Shown: piece after piece, positions 8,891 to 17,443 of the stretch | Layout: each line of letters opens with the position of its first letter | Numbering within the stretch: position 1 is the first letter of the stretch | Assembly (NCBI RefSeq): GCF_019049255.1 | Contig: NZ_JAGMUJ010000059.1 | Location: 1-64,000, forward strand | Direction of reading: 5' to 3' | Length of the DNA stretch: 64,000 nt | Source: Streptomyces sp. AC558_RSS880 | Lineage (GTDB): Bacteria > Actinomycetota > Actinomycetes > Streptomycetales > Streptomycetaceae | Position numbers and translations under genes: made by a program | The notes under the pieces: model-generated | The model's database searches: none | Seen by the model: the letters and a program-made list of their open reading frames with translations, nothing else | What the model was told of the DNA's origin: nothing

Positions 8891-9130
8891 ATGTGCGAGG
8901 ACCCGGACGGCCGCACCGGTACCCACTACGACCGGAGCCGCAAGACGTCGACCGACGAGTTCGCGCGCCGGCGCCAGGGGTTCCGGACGGCAGTCGCGCT
9001 CGCCGCCGGGGAGGGCGAGCGCCGGCCGCTGCTCTTCCCGGACGCCTTCCCGTACGTCCGTCCGCGCTGGAAGGTCTCCGGCCGTCTGCTCGACCCGGAC
9101 CTGACCACCGGTCACGAAAAGGCTGGATGC
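8891..9130 (+). pseudogene. Possible gene remnant
   Basis: From ATG at 8891 the plus frame has excellent Streptomyces codon bias for about 78 codons (MCEDPDGRTGTHYDRSRK, then FPDAFPYVRPRWKVSGRLL). Good coding character ends near HEKAG, after which the frame runs antisense through the next gene with no proper stop. A stop codon directly precedes the ATG. This looks like a fragment of a once longer gene. I do not recognise the family. Confidence 0.35.
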
Positions 9131-9156
9131 GCGGGTGCCCCGTGCCGCCGGACACG

Positions 9157-9648
9157 TCAGTCGTCCTCCACCTGGATCAGCACGACGAAGCGGTCACCGT
9201 CACTTCCGGTGACGAGGGTGTCCATGGTGGCTCCGGTGACACCACTCACGCTTACGTCGTCCCGGTTGGACCACCAGCACGCCCCGGACCCGAGGGCGGC
9301 CACCACGCACCGGGCGACGGCATCGGCCTCGCCGCGGTCCCTGTACGCGTGCGACGGCCACAGCAGACTCACCGAGGCGAGTTCCCCCATCAGCGCGGTG
9401 GCGTCCGAGGCGTCCCACGGCACGAGCGACGCCTCGACCTGCCCGACCGGCACCGGGTCCGAGCCGTACTTGTGCCAGTGCTCCTCGTGCAGCCGGCGCA
9501 CGAGGGCGTGCACCTCGGCGGCGACGAGAGGCCGTGGCCCCTCCGGAGCGGGGGCGGTCCGGGGAAGCCGCCCGGCACTCACGTACACGTTCGGCTCACG
9601 CACCAGCCGTTCCATGAGCTCCGCCGGTTCGTCCCCGTCGTGTGTCAC
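9157..9648 (-). CDS. Hypothetical protein
   Basis: 163 aa, beginning at GTG 9648 with GGGAG eight bases upstream. The sequence is acidic, soluble and without signal or membrane segments. Landmarks are AAEVHALVRRLHEEHWHKYG, LVPWDASDATALMGELA, and a C-terminal half with CWWSNRDDVSVSGVTG followed by DGDRFVVLIQVEDD. It has normal codon usage and appears intact and single. No catalytic motif or known domain is recognised. Confidence 0.6.
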   Translation of the reverse strand: MTHDGDEPAELMERLVREPNVYVSAGRLPRTAPAPEGPRPLVAAEVHALVRRLHEEHWHKYGSDPVPVGQVEASLVPWDASDATALMGELASVSLLWPSHAYRDRGEADAVARCVVAALGSGACWWSNRDDVSVSGVTGATMDTLVTGSDGDRFVVLIQVEDD

Positions 9649-9984
9649 TGGTCGTCTCCCGGATCCTCGCGACCGGACCGGTCACCCCGCACCGGCTGTG
9701 CCCGTACGGGATCGGCAGCCGGATCACCGGTCCGGGAAGTACCAGAACATGCATGCCGATCGTACGACAACCCTCGTCAGCGGCACGCTCACCCGGGCTC
9801 CCGCGGGGGCGGCGCGCTGTCGGCGTGCCGCAGAGCCAGGAACCGCTCCGCCTCGCGCTTGAGGTCCGGCGCCCCCGTACGTGTGCCCCTCCGCCATCGG
9901 GTCCAGCCGGAGGACGCTCACACCGTCAAGACGCGAAGACCTGACGGATTTCGGGCTCGACACCCACCCGCTGCGTTCAAGGCA
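9649..9984. other. Gap upstream of the GH81 promoter
   Basis: About 335 bases with no credible gene on either strand; no repeat or hairpin stands out. Confidence 0.4.
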
Positions 9985-10013
9985 TTGACACGTGCATTAC
10001 AGAGGCTTTACGT
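9985..10013 (+). promoter_or_regulatory. Promoter of the GH81 gene
   Basis: TTGACA at 9985-9990, 17 bases, then TTACGT at 10008-10013: a good fit to the HrdB-type TTGACA / TAnnnT pair apart from one -10 base. Transcription would start at about 10020, right at the adjoining palindrome. Confidence 0.6.
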
Positions 10014-10022
10014 TCCGGCCAC

Positions 10023-10038
10023 CTGAGAGCGCTCTCAG
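10023..10038. promoter_or_regulatory. CebR/LacI-type operator before the GH81 gene
   Basis: CTGAGAGCGCTCTCAG is a perfect 16-bp palindrome with the central AGCGCT typical of LacI-family sugar regulators; the CebR cellobiose box TGGGAGCGCTCCCA differs by one base in each half. It covers the start of transcription, so a bound repressor would block initiation until a glucan-derived sugar releases it (inference). No LacI-family gene is in the window. Confidence 0.7.
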
Positions 10039-10069
10039 ACTCCCCTCCTGTCATGACTTGAGGTGCCGC

Positions 10070-12847
10070 ATGCCATCCCCCCGCACCAGACCGGCAGCCG
10101 TTCTGCTGCTGGCCTCAGCCCTCGTCGCCGTCGGCCTGGGTCCGGCCGCCGTACCGGCGGCCGCCGCCACCGTCCCCGTGGGCTCCGGCAGTTACTCCGA
10201 CACCCGGCCCGCCGGTGCGTCGGGCCCCACCACCAACACGGGGACGCCGGTCACGCCCAAGCTGACCGCCGCCGCCCGGAACCGGCCCGTGCCCACCAAC
10301 GACTGGTGGTCCTCCCTCGCCTTCCAGCGCTACGGCGACAACCCGTACTCGACCCCCATGTACGGGCACCCCCTCACCTACCAGGCCACGGCCGGCGGGC
10401 TCGACGTCGGCTATCCGACGACCCCCGCGATCGTCGGTGACGGCCGCCAGTACGAGTACGCCCACAAGCGCGACCTCACCATCGGACTGACCGGCCTCAA
10501 CTCACCCGACACCAAGGCCGACGACTGGTCGGACTGGACGGTCACCCCCTACTGGTCCGACGGCGCACGCACCCTGCGCACCACCATCGGCCACGGCTCC
10601 CCGTTCGTCTACGCCAAGGGCTCCGGCGGCAACGCCCAGATCACCACCGCCGGCGCGCCCGCCGTCTTCGCCGACCAGGGCAACGTCCTCGGCATCACCG
10701 TCGCCGGGCACCACTACGCCCTCTTCGCACCGACCGGCAGCGACTGGAACGTCGCCGGCTCCACCGTCACCGCGGGTCTCGGATCCAAGGACTACTTCTC
10801 CGTCGCCGTGCTGCCGTCCACCGGCGCGCTGGCGACGTTCAAGAAGTACGCCTACAGCTTCGTCACCGGTTCCAAGGTCACCTGGAACTACACCGGCGGC
10901 ACCGTCGGCGCCACCTACACGCTCACCACCGAGGCGAAGGAAGGCACCGAGCGCGGCACGCTCCAGGCCCTCTACCGCCACCAGTGGCTGCACACCACGG
11001 ACCCCCTCACCTCCTACACCTACGTCTCGCCGCGCGGCACCATGAAGGTCCGCGAGTCGGCCTCCTTCACCACGAGCCAGAAGGCGTCGGCGGTACTGCC
11101 CGCGCTGCCCAAGTCGAACGGCGTGGACACCGCCAGACTGCGCGGCTACCTGAACGAGGTCGTGAACGCCTCCGACCCCTTCTCCGGGGCCTCGGACACC
11201 TACTGGACCGGCAAGGCCCTCGGCCGCCTCGCCCAACTCGTGCCGGTGGCCGACCAGATCGGCGAGACCGGCACCCGCGACCGGATGCTCGGCCTGATGA
11301 AGGGCAAGCTCCAGGACTGGTTCACGGCGGGAGGCGCGAACGAGTTCAGCTACGACAAGGACTGGAAGACCCTCACCGGCTACCCCGCCTCCTACGGCAG
11401 CGACACCGAGCTGAACGACCACCACTTCCACTACGGCTACTACGTCTACGCGGCGGCGATCGTCGCCCAGTACGACCCGGGATGGGCCGCCGACTCCGCC
11501 TGGGGCGGCATGGTCGAGACCCTCGTACGGGACACCGCCAACCCCAGCCGCACCGACACCGCCTTCCCCTTCCTGCGCGGCTTCGACGTCTACGCGGGCC
11601 ACAGCTGGGCCTCCGGGCACCAGGGGTTCGCCGCCGGCAACAACCAGGAGTCCTCCTCCGAGTCCACCAACCTCAGCGCGGCCCTCGTCCTGTGGGGCTC
11701 CGCCACCGGCGACACCTCGCTGCGTGACCTCGGCACCTTCCTGCTGACCACCGAGTCGGAGTCGATCGCCCAGTACTGGTTCGACGCCGACGAGCAGGTC
11801 TTCCCGTCCTCGTTCGGCCACGACACGGCCGGCATGGTGTGGGGCAGCGGCGCGGCCTACTCCACCTGGTGGACCGCCAACCCCGAGGAGATCCACGGCA
11901 TCAACGTCCTGCCCGTGACCGGCGGATCGCTCCACCTCGGCGGCGAGAAGGCCGCGATCCGGCGCAACATCGCCGAGATGGAGCGGGAGAACGGCGGCCC
12001 GGCCGTCGAATGGCGCGACATCCTCTGGGAGTTCCAGTCCTTCGCCGACCCGGGTACGGCCAAGGCGAAGTGGGACGCGGGCCACGCCGGCTACACCCCC
12101 GAGCAGGGGGAGTCGAAGGCGCACACCTACCACTGGATCAACACCCTCGACACCCTCGGCGCCCCGGACGCCACCGTGACCGGTGACATCCCCGCCTCCG
12201 CCGTCTTCACCAAGGGAACGACCCGGACCTACGCGGCCCACAACCACGGACCGACGGCCCGCACCGTCACCTTCTCCGACGGCAAGACCCTCTCCGTACC
12301 GGCCCGTTCCACCGCGACCGGCACCGGAACCGGTTCAGGAGAACCCGACCCCGACCCGGAACCGCCGACCGGCAACACCTTCCAGCTGCGCAGCGGTGGC
12401 GCCCTGACCACGGCGACCGGCGGCACGGCGGGCAGCGACACCATCGCCTCCGCCGACGGCGCCAACCACGACGGCACCCCGTACCGGCCCCTCGTCTACG
12501 AGGTCCGTGGTGTCAACGGCACGCTCACCCCGGGCGCGCAGACCGCCTTCCGGCTCCAGGTGGACGCGGGCACCGCGGTCGGGCTGGGCCAGCAGGCCCG
12601 GATCAGCTACGACCTCACCGGCGACGGCAGCTTCGACCGGACCGAGACGTACCACTACTTCGCGACCGACCCGGTCACCGGATGGGAGGAGTACACGCAG
12701 GCACGCGGCCTCAAGACGGCCACGGGCACACCGGGTGATCTCACCGGCGGCACCGTACGCCTCGAGGTGTGGAGCGCCATCGGCAACGGCACCTCGAAGC
12801 TCCAGACGGGCACGGACAAGTCCGTACTGGTGATCCCCTACAGCTGA
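10070..12847 (+). CDS. Secreted GH81 endo-beta-1,3-glucanase
   Basis: A 925-aa exported enzyme cleaving beta-1,3-glucans such as laminarin or fungal wall glucan. The start is ATG 10070; the first ~38 residues are a signal peptide (RTRPAAVLLLASALVAVGLG, then AAAAT). The GH81 catalytic region covers about 70-740: PVPTNDWWSSLAFQ at its start, LNDHHFHYGYYVYAAAIVA with the conserved Asp, then NNQESSSES, which holds the family's catalytic Glu residues. A Pro/Asp/Glu linker (EPDPDPEPP) leads to a ~155-residue C-terminal beta-sandwich (NTFQLRSGGALTTATG to LVIPYS) of the carbohydrate-binding kind seen on other laminarinases. It is monocistronic, with a LacI-type operator before it and a terminator after it. 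Confidence 0.93.
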   Translation: MPSPRTRPAAVLLLASALVAVGLGPAAVPAAAATVPVGSGSYSDTRPAGASGPTTNTGTPVTPKLTAAARNRPVPTNDWWSSLAFQRYGDNPYSTPMYGHPLTYQATAGGLDVGYPTTPAIVGDGRQYEYAHKRDLTIGLTGLNSPDTKADDWSDWTVTPYWSDGARTLRTTIGHGSPFVYAKGSGGNAQITTAGAPAVFADQGNVLGITVAGHHYALFAPTGSDWNVAGSTVTAGLGSKDYFSVAVLPSTGALATFKKYAYSFVTGSKVTWNYTGGTVGATYTLTTEAKEGTERGTLQALYRHQWLHTTDPLTSYTYVSPRGTMKVRESASFTTSQKASAVLPALPKSNGVDTARLRGYLNEVVNASDPFSGASDTYWTGKALGRLAQLVPVADQIGETGTRDRMLGLMKGKLQDWFTAGGANEFSYDKDWKTLTGYPASYGSDTELNDHHFHYGYYVYAAAIVAQYDPGWAADSAWGGMVETLVRDTANPSRTDTAFPFLRGFDVYAGHSWASGHQGFAAGNNQESSSESTNLSAALVLWGSATGDTSLRDLGTFLLTTESESIAQYWFDADEQVFPSSFGHDTAGMVWGSGAAYSTWWTANPEEIHGINVLPVTGGSLHLGGEKAAIRRNIAEMERENGGPAVEWRDILWEFQSFADPGTAKAKWDAGHAGYTPEQGESKAHTYHWINTLDTLGAPDATVTGDIPASAVFTKGTTRTYAAHNHGPTARTVTFSDGKTLSVPARSTATGTGTGSGEPDPDPEPPTGNTFQLRSGGALTTATGGTAGSDTIASADGANHDGTPYRPLVYEVRGVNGTLTPGAQTAFRLQVDAGTAVGLGQQARISYDLTGDGSFDRTETYHYFATDPVTGWEEYTQARGLKTATGTPGDLTGGTVRLEVWSAIGNGTSKLQTGTDKSVLVIPYS

Positions 12848-12860
12848 ACCGCGAAGACCG

Positions 12861-12895
12861 GCGGCGGGCATCGGCGTTCGGCCGATGCCCGCCGC
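12861..12895 (+). terminator. Terminator of the GH81 gene
   Basis: A perfect 15-bp stem, GCGGCGGGCATCGGC with GCCGATGCCCGCCGC, and a GTTCG loop, starting 13 nt after the stop. Confidence 0.85.
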
Positions 12896-13046
12896 ACCGG
12901 CATGGCCGGCACCCGCGGCCCGCCGTGCCGCGCGACCGGATCGGTCCGGGATTCGACCAGGTGGGTGTCGATGCCCGGCTGCAGCGGTGGTGCGCACCGA
13001 CGGTCCCGGTAACCGATTCACCCGGAAGGTCCTCGCGAAGCCCACC

Positions 13047-13238
13047 CCAGCCGACGAGGACACGCGGCTCGCGCTGGAGCGGTTCCTCGTCGTACACGGT
13101 GGTGATGTCGGCGTGGTCCAGACGGGCGGCGGTCCTGGCCTCCCCCTCGAAGCGCGCGAGGGCGGTACGGCGCCAGTCGGGCAGGGCCAGGAGATCCGCG
13201 GCGACGGCCTTGCCCGCGGCGAACTGCTCCACGTGCAC
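13047..13238 (-). pseudogene. Ser/Thr protein kinase remnant (N-lobe)
   Basis: The minus frame contains about 64 residues, including WRRTALARFEGEARTAARL and DHADITTVYD, which align in order with the N-lobe of Streptomyces PknB-type kinases: the 'RFEREARAAARLDHPAITTVYD' stretch around helix C. The upstream Gly-rich loop is not readable and the catalytic loop, DFG and C-lobe are absent. Reading frame beyond the match loses coding character. A decayed fragment; where the rest went is not visible. Confidence 0.62.
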
Positions 13239-13347
13239 TTCCCTCAGTGAGCCCCAGCGGTGTGTCGGCGCACGGACCACCCAACCGGCAGCCCCGGCCG
13301 GCACCCTCGGCGGTACACACAATCAAACGTGAGCGAAATGCAACTTT

Positions 13348-13362
13348 GTTGACATCGCTAAC
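13348..13362 (+). promoter_or_regulatory. Shared 15-bp element, copy A, with promoter
   Basis: GTTGACATCGCTAAC contains TTGACA; CATGCT follows after an 18-nt spacer. It lies 96 nt before the lipoprotein gene at 13459. It matches four other intergenic copies in the window (consensus GTTGACRWCRYYAAC) and shares the string TCATGCTC at the same spacing with copy C. Confidence 0.65.
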
Positions 13363-13458
13363 ACGTATGCATCATGCTCTCGTCAGCAGCGGGTAACCGC
13401 GTCGGCGGCACCGCCATTCTCGCCTGTCCCCCTCCGTCCCGTCCCGGAGTCCAGCATC

Positions 13459-14523
13459 ATGCCCACGTCCCGTCGCCTCACCCCCGTCGCCCTGCTGATC
13501 GTGTCGGCCCTCACGCTCGTCGGATGCGGCTCCGATGACGAACCGTCCGAACCGCCCGCCTCTTCGGCCACCGAGGCGGAGCAGAAGGCACCCGAACCGG
13601 ACGACGAGCCCGCGGCGGACGCCTCCGAACCGACGGAGGACGACACCTCGCTCGCCGACTTCCTCCGCTCGGCGAAGGTCGACGACGCACTCGTGAACCG
13701 TCTGGGCGAAGTGGGCGACGCCAACGGCTACGGCCTGGGCGAGGGCGTCGAGACGAGCCTGGAGGAGCGGCAGCAGCTGGCGACCGTACAGGTCGGCACG
13801 TGCCGTGACGTGGCCGTCGGGCACCGCACGTGGGAGGGGATCCAGGCCTCGGACGTGAGCTCGGGCGGGACCGAGGAACAGGCCGCGGCCATGGCGGACT
13901 TCCTGCGCAAGGAGTTCTGCCCGCACGTCGCTCCCTACAAGGAGGCGCCGTTGCCCGAGCAGACCCTCGGCGGCCCCGAGGAGGACGCCAAGGAAGGACG
14001 GGGCCTGGCCTCACCGGTGTCCTGGTGGGACACGCGCTACCGGCGCGTCTCGTGGTCCGAGGAGTGCGCCGCCCAGACGGGACAGCCCATCGGGGACCCG
14101 GTCGCCTACCGCCTGTCGGACGACGCCGTCGTCTGCGCCACCGTGCCACCGGCGGAGAAGCTGAAGAAACACCTCATCAGCGTCGACGTCGTGTTCGCCG
14201 AACCCGTCGGCGAGGAGCGGGCACAGGACGCCGCGCTCTCCCTGCTCCCCATCGACGCCGTGGCCGAGGACGAAGCGGAAGGCACCAACCCCGACTGGTC
14301 GTACCTCGAGGGAGCCTGCCTCAACCTCAACATTCAGAGCCAGCGCCTCAAAGACATCGTCGCCGACCTCGAGAAGGACGCCGAGCCGTGGGCGCACGCC
14401 GTCTACTACTCCGACGGATCCACCACCGACGGCGCCGTCGGCCCCTACACCGGAAAGATCAAGCAGGTCTCCCTCTCCACGGGCAGGAACGAACCCACGG
14501 ACACCGGCGACCTGACCTGCTGA
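13459..14523 (+). CDS. Putative lipoprotein under shared promoter element
   Basis: 354 aa. The lipoprotein signal is clear (LTPVALLIVSALTLVGCGSDD, lipobox LVGC), followed by an acidic Ser/Pro/Glu spacer to about residue 65. The outer domain has five or more cysteines (VGTCRDVAVG, EFCPHVAPY, SEECAAQTG, VVCATVPP, GACLNLN and the terminal DLTC), so disulphides are likely. The N-terminal half has DUF732-like character (SLADFLRSAKVDD, then LGEVGDANGYGLGEG), but I hold that loosely. It has the shared GTTGAC element upstream, linking it to the defence operons. Function unknown. Confidence 0.72.
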   Translation: MPTSRRLTPVALLIVSALTLVGCGSDDEPSEPPASSATEAEQKAPEPDDEPAADASEPTEDDTSLADFLRSAKVDDALVNRLGEVGDANGYGLGEGVETSLEERQQLATVQVGTCRDVAVGHRTWEGIQASDVSSGGTEEQAAAMADFLRKEFCPHVAPYKEAPLPEQTLGGPEEDAKEGRGLASPVSWWDTRYRRVSWSEECAAQTGQPIGDPVAYRLSDDAVVCATVPPAEKLKKHLISVDVVFAEPVGEERAQDAALSLLPIDAVAEDEAEGTNPDWSYLEGACLNLNIQSQRLKDIVADLEKDAEPWAHAVYYSDGSTTDGAVGPYTGKIKQVSLSTGRNEPTDTGDLTC

Positions 14524-14578
14524 CCTCTCCCGCCCCGGGCCTCAGTCCCCGCCACGCCACTGCCCAAGAGAGTCCCCG

Positions 14579-16051
14579 TTGATCGACAGCACCACCCCCC
14601 GGAGGGACGGATCGGCCCCCGTCCCTCCGTCCGCCGCGCCTTCCCCCTCGGACGTGCGCGCGGAGCGCCGACGGCTCATCGAGTCGATCGGCGCCCTCCG
14701 CCACCTCCTGTCCAAGCGCCGCGCCTTCGAGGTCGCCGACCAACGGCGCCTGAACCACGAGGCAAAGCACCGGAACCGCGTCGAGGCCGCCCACGACAAG
14801 GCGCTGCACCGGATCCATGAGGAACGGGCGCGCCAGGAAGCCTCGCTGAACCACCAGCTCAACGCGCTGGACGGAGAACGCGAGCGCCAAGAGACGCAAG
14901 CTCTGGCGCTCCTGCGCCGTCACTCCATCGAGCGCGCGCTCAGCGGCGAACACCTCACCGCCAGCCAGGTGAACGGCATCGGCAACGGCCTCATCCGCAG
15001 CCTTGCTGCACAGGGCATCAGAACCGCCGCCGACTTCCACAACGTCAGTTGGGACAAGGCACCGAACGGCAAGGGCGGCGACGTCCTCTACATCCACCGC
15101 ACTAAGGGCGACAAGGTTCACATCAACGGCATCGGCGAGCACCGTGGCCGCCCGCTGCTGGAGTGGCGTCAGTCCGCCCTCTCCCGTGCGGAGGCCCGCG
15201 CCCCGCACAAGCTGCCCCCGGACGAGCGGCACCGCATCGCCGAGATCATCGACGCCGAACGCGTGCGCCTGCGCAAGGAATTGGCAGAGGCCCCGCAGAC
15301 AGCCGAAACAGCACGCGCGGAAGCCGTACGACTGCGCACCGAAGCCCTCGACCTGCTCACCACCGCCGCAGGCCAGGCCGCGCGGCTCGCCGCCGTGCGC
15401 AGGGCGGAGTTCGACGCGATGGCCGAGCGATTGCTGGACCTCCAGAGCCAACTGTCGGCCCACGTGGACACGTACGGCGATGTCGGCCGTCGCGTCCGCC
15501 GCGCGCAGAACCGGGCGCTCCGCCCGATTCCCCAGACGTCGCCCCTCCCCGGCATCCCGTCGCCACGCACTCCGGGTGATGCGGCGGCCCGGGTCAGCCT
15601 CACCAAGGTCACCGACCTGACCGATTCCCACCCGGTACCGGGAGTCCGGGCGAGCCCCGGCTGGCTGGTCCCGATTCTCTACTTCTGCCTGACCACCGTC
15701 GTCGGCGTGGGCGAACTGGGAGACAACACGGCCCACCCCTACCTGATGATCGCCTCCCGCCTCGTCGCCCTCACGGCCACCGCCGAGCTGCTGCGCCTGT
15801 GGCTACCCCGCATACGCACGCGAACCGCGGGCCCGATGCCCGACGGAACCGGCTGGCAGACCTCCGGAGTGTTCCTCGCCCTGACCGCGGCCGGCATGTT
15901 CGAGGACGAGAAGTCCGACGTCTTCGGGGTCGCCTGCGTCGTATCGGTCCTTGCAGCAGTGCTCTTCCTGGCGGGGACCGGTAGCCGCATTGTTAAGGCA
16001 GACGACCGCGCCGGCAAGAACCCCACGTCCCGAAATGGAGCCGTCTCATGA
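14579..16051 (+). CDS. Coiled-coil / helix-hairpin-helix membrane protein
   Basis: 490 aa from TTG 14579 (AAGAGAG upstream), starting 55 nt after the lipoprotein gene and overlapping the next gene by 4 nt. Residues ~28-125 are strongly charged coiled coil (ERRRLIESIGALRHLLSKRR onward). Residues 125-205 contain two helix-hairpin-helix-like elements: VNGIGNGLIRSLAAQGIRT, then INGIGEHRGRPLLEWRQ. A second helical stretch follows, then about four membrane segments from residue 360 on (LVPILYFCLTTVVGVG, LVALTATAELLRLWL, VFLALTAAGMF, VACVVSVLAAVLFLAG). The mix of a nucleic-acid-binding style motif with membrane anchoring is unusual. I do not recognise a named family. Confidence 0.68.
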   Translation: MIDSTTPRRDGSAPVPPSAAPSPSDVRAERRRLIESIGALRHLLSKRRAFEVADQRRLNHEAKHRNRVEAAHDKALHRIHEERARQEASLNHQLNALDGERERQETQALALLRRHSIERALSGEHLTASQVNGIGNGLIRSLAAQGIRTAADFHNVSWDKAPNGKGGDVLYIHRTKGDKVHINGIGEHRGRPLLEWRQSALSRAEARAPHKLPPDERHRIAEIIDAERVRLRKELAEAPQTAETARAEAVRLRTEALDLLTTAAGQAARLAAVRRAEFDAMAERLLDLQSQLSAHVDTYGDVGRRVRRAQNRALRPIPQTSPLPGIPSPRTPGDAAARVSLTKVTDLTDSHPVPGVRASPGWLVPILYFCLTTVVGVGELGDNTAHPYLMIASRLVALTATAELLRLWLPRIRTRTAGPMPDGTGWQTSGVFLALTAAGMFEDEKSDVFGVACVVSVLAAVLFLAGTGSRIVKADDRAGKNPTSRNGAVS

Positions 16052-16632
16052 CCGAGAGCACGCCCGAGAGACCGGACGCCACGCCCCCGCCGCCCCCAAC
16101 AGCACCGCCCACGGCTACCCAGGCTTACCCCATGCCTGTCCCGGCTACCGCGACAGGACGCCGTCCGGCCAAGCGCGCCCTCATAGTTGCCGCCGTCGTC
16201 GTGCTGCTCCTCGCCGGTGGCGGCGTCACCTGGTGGGCACTGGCCGATGACGGGGACCCCATCGACCACGTCGAGGTCTCGGGCGGCAAGCTCGTCACCG
16301 ACGACAGCGACGCGTACGAGGACTGCGACGACACCGACGAGTACACGTACAACGACTGCGACTCGGACACCGACGAGACCTACGAGTTCGTCTACAAGAT
16401 CACCAACGAGGGGGACGGACCCGCCAACTACTCCGTCATCGTCAACGCCTTCGACGAGGACGGCGACTTCGTCGGCCAGACCTACATCGGGTCGACCCAC
16501 CTGGCCGCCGGCAAGACCGACGCCGACAAGAGCGAGTTCAACGAGTACAGCGAGTTCGAGGACAAGCGCGAGCTGTCCGACATCGCGTCCGTGAAGGTCG
16601 CCTACGTCGAGCGCGTCGCACTGGCCAACTGA
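16048..16632 (+). CDS. Membrane-anchored FxLYD-like extracellular protein
   Basis: 194 aa, translationally coupled to the gene before it (ATGA overlap). A cytoplasmic Pro/Thr-rich tail of ~45 residues is followed by one membrane segment (LIVAAVVVLLLAGGGVTWWAL) and an outer domain of ~120 residues. The outer part is very acidic, with DDSDAYEDCDDTDEY and YNDCDSDTDE, then a beta-sandwich pattern (YEFVYKITNEGDGPANYSVI to VAYVERVALAN) like FxLYD domains. The Asp-rich stretch could bind Ca2+ (speculation). Likely works with the coupled upstream membrane protein; role unknown. Confidence 0.68.
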   Translation: MTESTPERPDATPPPPPTAPPTATQAYPMPVPATATGRRPAKRALIVAAVVVLLLAGGGVTWWALADDGDPIDHVEVSGGKLVTDDSDAYEDCDDTDEYTYNDCDSDTDETYEFVYKITNEGDGPANYSVIVNAFDEDGDFVGQTYIGSTHLAAGKTDADKSEFNEYSEFEDKRELSDIASVKVAYVERVALAN

Positions 16633-16811
16633 GCCGAGGCGAACCCCACGAAGCACGCCCGTCCTTCACGCCCCACCGTGAAGGGCGGACGCTGGACGTC
16701 CTTGGAGTCCCGTACGTGGACGGCCTGCTCGGGGACGGCGATCTCCATGCAACTGGCACCTTGCGCACTGCTGCAGCTGGACTTGTGCCAGTCGAGTTCA
16801 GGCGTGCTCAC
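16602..16811 (-). CDS. DUF397 protein
   Basis: 69 aa with the DUF397 pattern: LDWHKSSCSSAQGASCMEIA, VHVRDSKD, then a final FVGF. DUF397 proteins are usually partners of the XRE/DUF5753 regulator encoded just upstream, as in Streptomyces developmental pairs. Here the upstream coupled gene is instead a membrane protein (GTGA overlap at 16808-16811). The 3' end overlaps the convergent gene at 16632 by about 30 nt. Confidence 0.8.
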   Translation of the reverse strand: MSTPELDWHKSSCSSAQGASCMEIAVPEQAVHVRDSKDVQRPPFTVGREGRACFVGFASAQLASATRST

Positions 16812-17389
16812 TGCGAGCGGGCCTGGTCGACGAACGCATTGATCGAACGCTTGAGTTCTTCGAGCTCGGGCAGGTCCGCACGGACATCCGCTGCGGAGGA
16901 CACCGACTCGGCACGCTTGACGGCCTGAAGGGTGTGGGCCACCGAGACCACGATGTCGTCCGCGGCTGTGATGAGAGTCGCGGAACCGAGAAAGCGCAGT
17001 TGGGCCGCTTCTCGGTGCAGGTCCCGCGACTTGTGGTTGTACTCCTCACCGAAAGTGAGGATCTCCGCGTCGCGTCCGAGCTGCTGGAAGTAGTGGAGCT
17101 GTTCGAGCAGACGTCGGCATTCGATCGCAGCGGCCACGAAAGCAGCACAGACACCGCGTAGCGCGTCCTCCTGCCGCTGCCGCTTCTCTCGTGACCACTG
17201 GGTGTCATCACGACGGGCGGTGAGCCAGCCGCCGAGGGCGACACCACCCAGACTGCCGATCACCGCGATCACCGTCAGGATCAATTGGTTCCCCACGCCT
17301 CCAGTGTGGTGCAAGGTCGCAGGAACTTGTTCTTGGTCACCAGGGGCGAATCCACTCCATGCCCTGGCCACGTCCCTCGCGGTGGCCAC
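16808..17389 (-). CDS. N-terminally anchored helical protein, coupled to DUF397
   Basis: 193 aa from GTG 17389, which has AGGGG five bases upstream; a shorter start at GTG 17296 (162 aa) is also possible. One membrane segment (LILTVIAVIGSLGGVALGGWL) is followed by a positively charged stop (TARRDDTQW) and a long helical cytoplasmic part (CAAFVAAAIECRRLLEQLHY, then LPELEELKRSINAFV). It resembles the small anchored coiled-coil proteins common in Streptomyces with no assigned role. Its stop overlaps the DUF397 start, so the two are probably made together. Confidence 0.65.
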   Translation of the reverse strand: MATARDVARAWSGFAPGDQEQVPATLHHTGGVGNQLILTVIAVIGSLGGVALGGWLTARRDDTQWSREKRQRQEDALRGVCAAFVAAAIECRRLLEQLHYFQQLGRDAEILTFGEEYNHKSRDLHREAAQLRFLGSATLITAADDIVVSVAHTLQAVKRAESVSSAADVRADLPELEELKRSINAFVDQARSQ

Positions 17390-17443
17390 GGCGACCCCTG
17401 GTCCTCGACTCGAATCGCCGGCCCGGCTCGTCGGCGACTGCCG

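Noticed and set aside
10502..12247. A 581-codon minus-strand frame in the GH81 gene
   Set aside because: Shadow of the GH81 coding sequence; translation is Val/Gly-rich without domains.
16640..16690. GTCCTTCACG/CGTGAAGG hairpin as a terminator
   Set aside because: It lies inside the DUF397 gene and has a mismatch in the stem; likely coding coincidence.
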